Of a stretch of 8,723 nucleotides of DNA, positions 1 to 6,018 are shown one piece after another. Position numbers and translations under genes: made by a program. The DNA lies in assembly GCA_030696545.1 (NCBI GenBank), contig JAUYSA010000041.1:1-8723 (forward strand), written 5' to 3'. The stretch is from Hyphomonadaceae bacterium (GTDB lineage: Bacteria > Pseudomonadota > Alphaproteobacteria > Caulobacterales > Hyphomonadaceae). Below the pieces are notes generated by a model. It did not search any database. It was not told the origin of the DNA and saw only the letters and a program-made list of their open reading frames with translations. Every line of letters begins with the position of its first letter. Within the stretch, counting starts at the first letter, position 1.

Positions 1-407
1 GGATCGTAGGGTCGGCGGAAGTTTCCGCAGATGCGGATTCGGCGGTCGTCCAGCTTTTCGAAGGTCACATCGCCTGGCGCTTGTGGTTTCCCGCCGGTGT
101 GAACTTTGGCGTTCTGGGCAAGCTGTGGCGCGTTATAGGCGCAGGAATCGGCTTTGCCTGTGGCGGCCGCGCGGGTGGCGAAGGTTTCCATATCTTCGAT
201 CGATGCGGGCGCCGCGCCGGCGATGTTGAACACACACTGCGCGTTCTGAACGACCGATGAGATGCGTTGCATCGTCATGTCGTCGAGTCGACGCTCGCGT
301 GCGTCGCCGGGTCCGCCGACGGCTATAAAACCTGCGATGACGGCGGCGACTGCGATGCCCGCGCCGGTGAGGGCTATGACGGGGCCGAGGTTACGCTTGC
401 TGGTCAT
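1..407 (-). CDS. Hypothetical membrane-anchored protein, 3' end outside window
   Basis: I do not recognise a named family. The gene starts at an ATG (407-405) preceded by a good GGGAGA ribosome site and stays open to the window edge (about 135 residues seen). The product has a short basic N-terminus (MTSKRN), one hydrophobic helix at about residues 9-31, and then a soluble region that should face the periplasm. That region contains three cysteines (58, 89, 127) and ends in a stretch FEKLDDRRIRICGNFRRPY (116-134). It overlaps the end of the upstream DUF5671 gene by 17 bp, so the two are almost certainly cotranscribed and translationally coupled. A role together with that membrane protein is inferred only from this overlap; no catalytic motif is visible. 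The protein could be a membrane-anchored periplasmic accessory subunit. Confidence 0.8.
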   Translation of the reverse strand, partial: MTSKRNLGPVIALTGAGIAVAAVIAGFIAVGGPGDARERRLDDMTMQRISSVVQNAQCVFNIAGAAPASIEDMETFATRAAATGKADSCAYNAPQLAQNAKVHTGGKPQAPGDVTFEKLDDRRIRICGNFRRPYD

Positions 408-1047
408 TGGCGTCTCCCTCTTCGGCGTCGCGGATGAAGTAGAAGAAGACGCCGCCGGATAGAACAGCGACGACGAGAAGCTTCAGGATCAGGCGGGTGG
501 AAAGCTCGCCTGCCAGGAAGTTGTAAACGAGGCTGATGACGTCACCGATCAGGGTGCAGGACGCCAGGATCAGCGTGGCGTAGGTGAGCCATTTGCGCAC
601 GCGGCTGCGCTGCATGGCGGGGTTGGTGCGGCGTTGCTTGCGTATGTGGAGGGCGAGCCACGCGAAGAGGGGGCCACCGACGACGAGGCCGGCGATGGCG
701 GCGCGGATCTGGGAGTCGCGCGGGCCGAAGAACATGTCGCCGTAGGTATTGTCGAGCTCATCCGGGATGGCGAGGTCGATCAGCGCGAACAGGAGCGAGC
801 CCAGATTCCAGGCGACGACGCCGAGCAGGATGAAGAGGACGAGATAGAGGAAGGCTTCGCGGGCTGAGACACAGGGGCGCGGTTTGGGGACGGCCATGCC
901 GAGGTCTGTGACGGCATAGTCGTCGAGCGCGGCATCGACTTCCTTGTGGGTCCAACCGGCGGCGACGAGGGCGCTGGCGATGCGGTCGCGTTTCTCGCCC
1001 CGGTTCAGGGCTTCACGTATGAAGGTGTCGAGTGTCTGGTTGGCCAT
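391..1047 (-). CDS. DUF5671 domain-containing integral membrane protein
   Basis: This 218-residue protein begins with a soluble helical segment (residues 1-45, including GWTHKEVDAALDDY, resembling the short helical modules that precede many bacterial membrane domains). It continues with four hydrophobic helices at about 65-95, 113-135, 152-176 and 184-205. The stretch SAREAFLYLVLFILLG (61-76) followed by a ..WNLGSLLFALIDLAIPD.. pattern is what I associate with the DUF5671 family, whose function is unknown. The C-terminus is short, acidic and probably cytoplasmic. The ATG at 1047 has an AGGGAA ribosome site four bases upstream. The next gene starts inside its last codons, indicating translational coupling. 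No catalytic residues are apparent, so a sensor, channel or structural role cannot be distinguished. The family call is from memory of the motif. Confidence 0.85.
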   Translation of the reverse strand: MANQTLDTFIREALNRGEKRDRIASALVAAGWTHKEVDAALDDYAVTDLGMAVPKPRPCVSAREAFLYLVLFILLGVVAWNLGSLLFALIDLAIPDELDNTYGDMFFGPRDSQIRAAIAGLVVGGPLFAWLALHIRKQRRTNPAMQRSRVRKWLTYATLILASCTLIGDVISLVYNFLAGELSTRLILKLLVVAVLSGGVFFYFIRDAEEGDANDQQA

Positions 1048-1109
1048 GCGCGTTCCCTGTCGGGTGCGAAGCTAGGGCGAGTTGGAGGGTGTGGCGAGAG
1101 TTTTGAGCG

Positions 1110-1229
1110 CGCCCTCGTCCTTCGAGACGCGCATCTGCGATGCGCTCCTCAGGATGAGGGCTGAACACTGACGGAAGAGTAGCCCTCATCCTGAGGAGCC
1201 GCGGAGCGGCGTCTTGAAGGACGAGGGCG
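1110..1229. repeat. Large interrupted palindrome (REP-like, cloverleaf-forming)
   Basis: Arms at about 1110-1162 and 1181-1229 are inverted copies separated by an 18-bp loop. The outer 21 bases of the arms pair with one mismatch, and the inner 19 bases (containing CTCCTCAGGATGAGGGCT, 1145-1162) pair perfectly. Between these blocks each arm carries its own small hairpin, GCGCAT/ATGCGC in the left arm and GCCGC/GCGGC in the right arm. Their sequences differ while self-pairing is kept. The element sits 8 bp beyond the esterase stop codon and upstream of the DUF5671 gene. It could act as a bidirectional terminator or transcript stabiliser. Motifs of this CCCTCATCCTGAGGAG type are, from memory, frequent as dispersed intergenic repeats in alphaproteobacteria. 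Confidence 0.85.
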
Positions 1230-1237
1230 TATCGTAG

Positions 1238-2866
1238 CTAGACCGTCGCCGCGCGTTCTTCCGCGCGGATGTCGACTTCGACGCCGGGGGTGGTGCGGAA
1301 GACCATCATGTTGCGTGTCGCTGCAGTGTACGCTGGCCAGTCGCCGACTTTCGGGTTGGACGGGTTGCCGGTCTTGGCGAAGGCGAGCCAGCTTTCGGAC
1401 ATCTGGTCAGCGATGGCTTGCGCTTCCGGGCCTGTGCCCGACATGGATTCCGACTTGGCGACATTGTCGAAGACCATGCCGATGTCGAGGGCGTGGGGCA
1501 CGTAGCGCTTGCCGCCGGCGACGGGCGTGGTCCAGTCGAGATGGTAGAAGAAGACAGGGGCGGCGCCTTGGGCGGCCTTGCGGTCTGCGATGGTAACGCT
1601 GCCGCGCATGAAGCGGCCGTCGGCGCCGGCCATGAAGTAAAGCTCGGGCGCTTCGATGTTCGGGTGGTTCTTGCGGTAGAGGGCGATGATCTTTGCCGGG
1701 TCCTTGCCCTTGAACTGCTTCTGGATGGCGGCGGGGAGCGTTTCCCAGGTGAGATCGAACAGCGTTGGGTCGCGCGGGCCGTCGAGCGATGTGCCTTCGG
1801 TGCGGTTGGAGCCGATGAGCAGCGGCACGTCAGCCGACTGAGGCGGGCTGTCCGGGTCGAACGGGTGGCGGGTGATCGAGACGCCGGTGAGAACAGGGCC
1901 GGAGCCGGCGACGACATTGCCTTCGGCGGCGGCCTGAATGTCTGCGATCGGCTTGGTGAGGATTTCGGCGATCGTGTCTTTCGTCAGGCCGAGCTTCTTG
2001 ACGACTTCGTCGGCAGCGCTGGCCGAGGCATCCTTCGCGGCGTGCATGATGCGCGGGCCGGACTGGACGACGGCGCGGTGGAACAGTCCCTTGGCCTTGT
2101 CCATCGCCATCAGCGTGCAGACTTTCGAGCCACCGCCGGATTCGCCGAAGATGAGGACGTTGGCGGGGTCGCCGCCGAAGGCTTCGATGTTGTCGCGGAC
2201 CCATTCGAGTGAGGCGACCATGTCGAGCGCGCCGACTGCGCCGCTATCCGCGAACTGTTCGCCATAGTTGGCGAGGTTGAGGTAGCCGAACTGGTTGAGA
2301 CGGTGGTTGGTGGTGACGACCACGACATCGCCGCGCTTGGCGAGGCGAACACCGTCATAGGCGTAGGACGAGCCGGAGCCCGTGGTGAAGCCGCCGCCGT
2401 GAAACCAGACGAGGACGGGGCGTTTCTTGCCGTCAGCGGCTGGCGTCCAGACGTTGAGGAAGAGGCAGTCTTCGGAGTTGGGAAGCGGCGGGTTCGGGCG
2501 CCATGAGGAGAACAAGCCGCCGCCATCGCCGGACGGAGGTTGCGGCGCGGAGTTGGCATAGCCGAGAGCGTCAGCAGGTTCGGTCCATGGGGTTGGCGGT
2601 TGGGGCGGCTGAAAGCGGGTGGTGGAGGTGTCGGCACCGTAGCGCACGCCCTTGAAGGTAGCGATGCCGTCTTCGAGCTGACCTTTGACGGGACCGTATT
2701 TGGTGGCGACGACTGGGTTGGCGTCGGCTACGGGCGTTGCGGGTTCCGGCGCGGCCGGTGTGCTTTCACCGCAGGCAGCGAGGACGCCCCCGGCGGCGGT
2801 CATGGCCAGTACCGCGACGGATGCTTTCAGAACAGCGCGGCGGCTGCCAAACCCGGTGGCGTCCAT
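1238..2866 (-). CDS. Type-B carboxylesterase (para-nitrobenzyl-esterase-like), Tat-exported lipoprotein
   Basis: This is a serine esterase of the carboxylesterase type-B alpha/beta-hydrolase family, about 542 residues, the usual length. The chosen ATG (2866) has a GGGAGA ribosome site and directly precedes a twin-arginine signal, SRRAVLK (8-14). A hydrophobic stretch follows and then GVLAAC, with the lipid-modifiable Cys at 32. Translation from further upstream would bury this signal. A Pro/Ala-rich linker (about 37-55) leads into the catalytic domain. Seen there are EDCLFLNVW (132-140), the oxyanion loop HGGGF (156-160), the nucleophile elbow GESGG (Ser243), the acid in SNRTEG (Glu357) and the base in VPHALD (His458). 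All catalytic residues are present, so the enzyme should be active on carboxylic esters in the periplasm or at the membrane. Its substrate is unknown. It diverges from a thioesterase gene, and a strong palindrome lies just past its stop. Confidence 0.93.
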   Translation of the reverse strand: MDATGFGSRRAVLKASVAVLAMTAAGGVLAACGESTPAAPEPATPVADANPVVATKYGPVKGQLEDGIATFKGVRYGADTSTTRFQPPQPPTPWTEPADALGYANSAPQPPSGDGGGLFSSWRPNPPLPNSEDCLFLNVWTPAADGKKRPVLVWFHGGGFTTGSGSSYAYDGVRLAKRGDVVVVTTNHRLNQFGYLNLANYGEQFADSGAVGALDMVASLEWVRDNIEAFGGDPANVLIFGESGGGSKVCTLMAMDKAKGLFHRAVVQSGPRIMHAAKDASASAADEVVKKLGLTKDTIAEILTKPIADIQAAAEGNVVAGSGPVLTGVSITRHPFDPDSPPQSADVPLLIGSNRTEGTSLDGPRDPTLFDLTWETLPAAIQKQFKGKDPAKIIALYRKNHPNIEAPELYFMAGADGRFMRGSVTIADRKAAQGAAPVFFYHLDWTTPVAGGKRYVPHALDIGMVFDNVAKSESMSGTGPEAQAIADQMSESWLAFAKTGNPSNPKVGDWPAYTAATRNMMVFRTTPGVEVDIRAEERAATV

Positions 2867-2973
2867 TGGTGTCTCTCCCTGAGCGGCCGGTCTTTGCCGG
2901 GCTGCGTTGCAGGGACAGTAGGGCGTGCGGCATACTCTCGTCCAGCAACACAGAGTGACGTTCCGGTTAGACG

Positions 2974-2996
2974 GCGTCAGGCGGCCCGCCTGGCGC
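2974..2996. promoter_or_regulatory. Near-perfect 23-bp palindrome, candidate operator
   Basis: The core CAGGCGG-C-CCGCCTG (2978-2992) is a perfect inverted repeat around one central base. It is flanked by one mismatched pair and then by GCG/CGC, which extends the symmetry to 23 bp. It lies in the region between the divergent esterase and thioesterase genes, just upstream of the thioesterase ribosome site (AGGAGA, 3005-3010). This is a typical place for a repressor site or a 5'-leader hairpin. No regulator gene is nearby, so the role is inferred. Confidence 0.4.
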
Positions 2997-3018
2997 GGCC
3001 GGACAGGAGAGAATGACC

Positions 3019-3438
3019 ATGGCGACTGCACCACCCGCAGGTTTTGAACCGCATTTCCGCAGGTCGCCACTGACCGAACCCTGGGAGCCGATCTTTTCGA
3101 GGCGGCTGCCGGACAGGGTGATCATCGGGCTTTACGCGCGCGAACCGCACACAAATTCCAGGGGCATGGTGCATGGTGGGCTGATTGCTGCGCTGGCCGA
3201 CAATGCGATGGGGCTTTCGTGCGTGGCGGTGCTAACGGCGCAGGAGCGGAAGCCTGAGGGCGGACTGGTGACGGTGTCGATGGCGACCGACTTCATCGGC
3301 GCGGCGAAGCTGGGCCAGTGGGTGGCGTTCGACACGAGCTATGTGAAGACGGGGCGGACGCTGTGCTTTGCGCAGGCTTTCATCACGGCCGATGGCGAGG
3401 TGATCGGGCGGGCGGATGCGCGATTCAAGGTAACGTAG
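3019..3438 (+). CDS. PaaI-family hotdog-fold acyl-CoA thioesterase
   Basis: The gene encodes a single hotdog domain of about 139 residues, the usual size for PaaI/YdiI-type thioesterases, which hydrolyse acyl- or aroyl-CoA in the cytoplasm. The central signature TNSRGMVHGGLIAALAD (45-61) holds the HGG loop and the following helix with Asp61, the expected catalytic acidic residue. The later strand region (VSMATDFIGAAKLGQWV) fits the hotdog pattern. Two in-frame ATGs occur at 3013 and 3019. The AGGAGA ribosome site ends at 3010, which is too close to the first and well spaced (8 bases) for the second, so I chose 3019. It is transcribed divergently from the esterase and ends flush against the stop codon of the next, convergent gene. 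The acyl substrate cannot be told from sequence. Confidence 0.88.
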   Translation: MATAPPAGFEPHFRRSPLTEPWEPIFSRRLPDRVIIGLYAREPHTNSRGMVHGGLIAALADNAMGLSCVAVLTAQERKPEGGLVTVSMATDFIGAAKLGQWVAFDTSYVKTGRTLCFAQAFITADGEVIGRADARFKVT

Positions 3439-4149
3439 TCACTGCGCCCACGGCTTGGTTGGCTGGTTGAGGATCATGATCTTCTGCCAAATCTTGCGTG
3501 ACAGGCTGGTGGTCAGGTCTTCGATCTCGTTGACGGCGTCGATGATCACGGGATCCCGCATGTTCTGCATGTAGAGCGCGGCCAGCTTGCCGGTGAGGGA
3601 CAGCATCTCCGAGCAGTAGTCGAGATAGCGCATCAGCTCGAACTCGGTCATGTCGTGGACCTGCGAGGACGCAGTCGAGTTGTAGCCCTTGTGGAGTTGC
3701 GTGGGGTCTTTCGTCAGCTGGTGCATATCGACGACGTGCGCGATTGAACGAAGCTCGTGAAGGTCGCGCAGGACGGCGCGGCGGCGCCAGCGGGAGTCGA
3801 GATTCAAAAGGAACCAGCTTGCCGCGCCGGAGAGGGCTACGGTATTCACCGCGGCATCGACGCCCTGAAGGATGTTGGATACCTCGCCTTCGACATTGAG
3901 GCTCGGCAGGGTCAACGCGAACCAGACAAGGCCTACGACGCCGATCGAGATTGCAATGACAGCGCCGGTGCGCAGCCAGACGTTCGGGTGCGAGACCTTT
4001 TCCAGGCGCTTTTTATTCTGACGGGCGAGTTCCAGAAGCTCCTTGCAGAGATTGGACAGTCCCCGGGCCGGGAAACGCTCGTCGATACGCCTCTGGAGCG
4101 TTTCCAGCGTGGCTTCGATACGATCGGCGTTGAGCGTGCGGTACGGCAT
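3439..4149 (-). CDS. Uncharacterised two-helix membrane protein
   Basis: I do not recognise a named family for this 236-residue protein. The N-terminal 58 residues are charged and helical (coiled-coil-like, about 8-52). Two hydrophobic helices follow (about 59-81 and 98-116), with a short periplasmic loop, and then a soluble cytoplasmic domain of about 120 residues. That domain begins with basic residues (WRRR, 121-124) and contains LHELRSIAHVVDMHQLTKDP (130-149) and LDYCSEMLSLTGKLAALY (176-193), which read like strongly conserved family motifs. The start ATG has no clear ribosome site. The gene lies 68 bp after the nuclease gene on the same strand and may be cotranscribed with it. Its stop codon abuts that of the convergent thioesterase. 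A signalling or scaffold role is possible, but nothing in the sequence proves one. Confidence 0.85.
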   Translation of the reverse strand: MPYRTLNADRIEATLETLQRRIDERFPARGLSNLCKELLELARQNKKRLEKVSHPNVWLRTGAVIAISIGVVGLVWFALTLPSLNVEGEVSNILQGVDAAVNTVALSGAASWFLLNLDSRWRRRAVLRDLHELRSIAHVVDMHQLTKDPTQLHKGYNSTASSQVHDMTEFELMRYLDYCSEMLSLTGKLAALYMQNMRDPVIIDAVNEIEDLTTSLSRKIWQKIMILNQPTKPWAQ

Positions 4150-4217
4150 GGCCGCAGTAATGCCGTGGGATTGCGTTGCCGGGAAGGGGTGGCGCGTGAT
4201 GGTTTCGCGAGAATTGG

Positions 4218-5246
4218 CTATTCGCCTGCTTCGTCCTCATAGCCCACCAGATGGAGGGGGCGGGCTTTGCGGCCCTCAAGTTCGGCCCAGCGGGCGAGGG
4301 CGTCGTCTCGGCCATGCGTGACCCAGAGTTCGTCCGGGTTCACATCGCGGACGGTCTGGGTGAGTTCGTCCCAGTCTGCGTGATCGGAAAGGATCAGGGG
4401 AAGTTCGATGCCGCCCGCCTTGGCGCGCTGACGGATGTTCATCCAGCCTGAGGCGAAGGCGACCACAGGGTCAGGAAAGCGTTGCGCCCACGGGGTGGAG
4501 GTGGCGGAGGGCGGGCAGATGATGATCTTGCCGGCGAACTTGTCGCTTTCGCTTTTCTGTTTTTTCTCGAGCGTGGCGGATTCGAGTGGGCCGAGGTCGA
4601 TGCCGAGACGTTCGTACATATCGCACAGGGCCTTCATGGCGCCGTGGATATAGATGGTTTCGTTGTAGCCCGCGTCGCGCAGCTCCCTGATGACGCGCTG
4701 GGCCTTGCCGAAGGCGTAGGCGCCAACGAGATGTGCGCGGTCCGGGAAAGCGCGGATGGAGGCGAGTAGCTTCGCGACTTCGCCGGGGCTGTCAGGATGG
4801 CGGAAGACAGGGAGGGCGAAGGTCGCTTCCGAGATGAAGACGTTACAGGGGATGACTTCGAAGCGCTTGCAGGTCGGGTCGGCGCGGCGCTTGTAGTCGC
4901 CGGTGCAGACCATGGTGAGGCCTTTCCATTTCACCTCGACCTGCGCCGAGCCGATGACATGGCCGGCGGGGAAGAGGCGCACATCGACATCACCGACGCG
5001 GGTGGTGACACCGTAGTCAGCCGACTGGCGGGATTGGGCAAACTCCTGGCCGTAGCGTGTGGCCATAGCCTCGATCGTTTCGGGCGTGGCGAGGACTGCG
5101 CCGTGCCCGGCGCGGGCGTGGTCGGAATGGCCGTGCGTGACGACAGCGCGGTCAACCCCGCCGCGTACGGGGTCGATGTAGAAGTCGCCGGGCGGGCAAT
5201 ACAGGCCCTGCGGCGTTGGGCGGAGCAGGTCTTCTGGGCGTATCAT
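4218..5246 (-). CDS. Ligase-associated DNA exonuclease (MBL/beta-CASP fold)
   Basis: This 342-residue protein belongs to the metallo-beta-lactamase/beta-CASP nucleases, in the branch called 'DNA ligase-associated exonuclease', whose members are related to mRNA 3'-end processing factors. The N-terminus DLLRPTPQGLYCPPGDFYID (6-25) is characteristic. The zinc ligands are complete: HGHSDH (38-43), His96 in AGHVIGSAQ, Asp117 in TGDYKRR, and Asp288-His289 in SDHADW. His311 in THG is near the end, and SEATF (139-143) marks the beta-CASP insertion. I chose the ATG at 5246 because it matches the family start; an in-frame TTG at 5306 would add 20 unrelated residues. Relatives usually sit with an ATP-dependent DNA ligase, a DEXH helicase and a phosphoesterase in a DNA-repair operon. 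Here the next gene downstream is a membrane protein, so those partners must be elsewhere or absent. The gene diverges from the lipocalin. Confidence 0.92.
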   Translation of the reverse strand: MIRPEDLLRPTPQGLYCPPGDFYIDPVRGGVDRAVVTHGHSDHARAGHGAVLATPETIEAMATRYGQEFAQSRQSADYGVTTRVGDVDVRLFPAGHVIGSAQVEVKWKGLTMVCTGDYKRRADPTCKRFEVIPCNVFISEATFALPVFRHPDSPGEVAKLLASIRAFPDRAHLVGAYAFGKAQRVIRELRDAGYNETIYIHGAMKALCDMYERLGIDLGPLESATLEKKQKSESDKFAGKIIICPPSATSTPWAQRFPDPVVAFASGWMNIRQRAKAGGIELPLILSDHADWDELTQTVRDVNPDELWVTHGRDDALARWAELEGRKARPLHLVGYEDEAGE

Positions 5247-5332
5247 ATAGACGGATATGAGGGCCGCCGGGCGTTTCGCCAAATAATTCCGGTGGTGGTG
5301 CTCCAATCCATTTCACCGCGCGTATGAGGTGC

Positions 5333-5878
5333 ATGAAACACCTTGCCGGACCTCTCGTTCTCTCGCTGGCCCTTGCGACAACGGGCTGTATCACCTCACC
5401 GGGTCCGGGCGGTGCTCCGCCGCCGGTAGCGTCTGTGGATAGGGCGAAGCTCTATACTGGCGACTGGCATGAGATCGCTTTCCGCCCGAATTGGCTGACG
5501 GAGGGCTGTGTGGCCGGGATCACCCGCTACACGCCGAAAGAGAAAGCCGACGAAGTCGGAGTACGGGATTCGTGTCGTGAGAAGACGCTCGACGGGAACG
5601 AGAAGGTGGTCGAGGGCACCGGCCATATTCTGGATGCTGGAACAAACGCCAAGATTCGTGTGGACTACTTTCCGTTTGTGAGCCGCGAGACTTGGGTTGT
5701 TGCGCTGGCGCCGGACTATGGCTGGTTCATCACGACGACGCCCGACTTTGGCGAGGTGAACATCTTCACACGCGATCCGCAGCCGGGCGCGGCTGTGATT
5801 TCGGAGCTCACCGCGAAGGTGAAGGCGATGGGATATGATACCAGCCTGCTTGTTTTCCCGCTCCAGCCGCCGCGTTGA
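5333..5878 (+). CDS. Lipocalin family protein (Blc-like outer-membrane lipoprotein)
   Basis: This is a bacterial lipocalin of about 181 residues that should bind a lipid or other hydrophobic ligand in its beta-barrel. The N-terminus MKHLAGPLVLSLALATTGC is a signal peptide ending in a possible lipidation Cys19, though Thr rather than Leu at -3 makes the lipobox weak. The lipocalin signature is YTGDWHEIA (41-49; Gly43-x-Trp45 invariant). It is followed by VRDSCREKTLDG (77-88, the conserved 'NRC' strand), a VDYFPF strand, DYGWFITTTPDFGEVNIFTR (127-146) and the closing RDP. Cys59 and Cys81 could form a disulphide. An in-frame ATG at 5324 would add three residues; neither start has a strong ribosome site, and 5333 gives the cleaner signal peptide. 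The gene diverges from the nuclease across about 86 bp. Blc homologues are linked to membrane stress and lysophospholipid handling. Confidence 0.9.
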   Translation: MKHLAGPLVLSLALATTGCITSPGPGGAPPPVASVDRAKLYTGDWHEIAFRPNWLTEGCVAGITRYTPKEKADEVGVRDSCREKTLDGNEKVVEGTGHILDAGTNAKIRVDYFPFVSRETWVVALAPDYGWFITTTPDFGEVNIFTRDPQPGAAVISELTAKVKAMGYDTSLLVFPLQPPR

Positions 5879-5953
5879 TGCGCGACTCACCTGTATCGAG
5901 AGCAACGCCGGGTCATGGTTACGGGATTGGGGCAGAGTAGTCTGGCCCGCGCC

Positions 5954-5979
5954 TTGAGTTTTCCTCAAATCAGCTGATT
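5954..5979. promoter_or_regulatory. Paired inverted repeats in the leader of the HMG-CoA reductase operon
   Basis: In the 140-bp gap before the operon there is a perfect 12-bp palindrome, AATCAGCTGATT (5968-5979). It is directly preceded by an inverted repeat TTGAG-N5-CTCAA (5954-5968) that shares its last base. The pair lies 40-65 bp upstream of the HMG-CoA reductase start. It could be a regulator binding site for the operon, or part of a weak terminator for the lipocalin gene; there is no U-tract after the stem, which argues against an intrinsic terminator. I see no clear promoter in the gap. Confidence 0.3.
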
Positions 5980-6018
5980 GATGCCCCCGCGCCGCAGGGA
6001 CGGCGGGTTGAGGGACAT

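Noticed and set aside
1418..2212. Plus-strand open frame of 264 codons inside the esterase gene
   Set aside because: It is the antisense shadow of the esterase coding strand, with Gly/Asp/Val-rich composition and no domain.
2907..2936. Possible promoter TTGCAG - 18 bp - CATACT for the thioesterase
   Set aside because: The match to the sigma-70 consensus is only 3/6 and 4/6; in GC-rich alphaproteobacterial DNA this is too weak to call.
2867..3070. Upstream extension of the esterase frame by 68 codons
   Set aside because: It would bury the Tat signal and lipobox in the interior of the protein; the ATG at 2866 has a good ribosome site and the extra residues match nothing.
5247..5306. TTG start adding 20 residues to the nuclease
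   Set aside because: Family members begin close to the DLLRPTPQGLYCPPG segment, and the TTG lacks a ribosome site and lies in the divergent promoter region.
5990..6005. Small hairpin CGCCG-N6-CGGCG just before the reductase ribosome site
   Set aside because: A five-base stem in GC-rich DNA is expected by chance and no T-tract follows.
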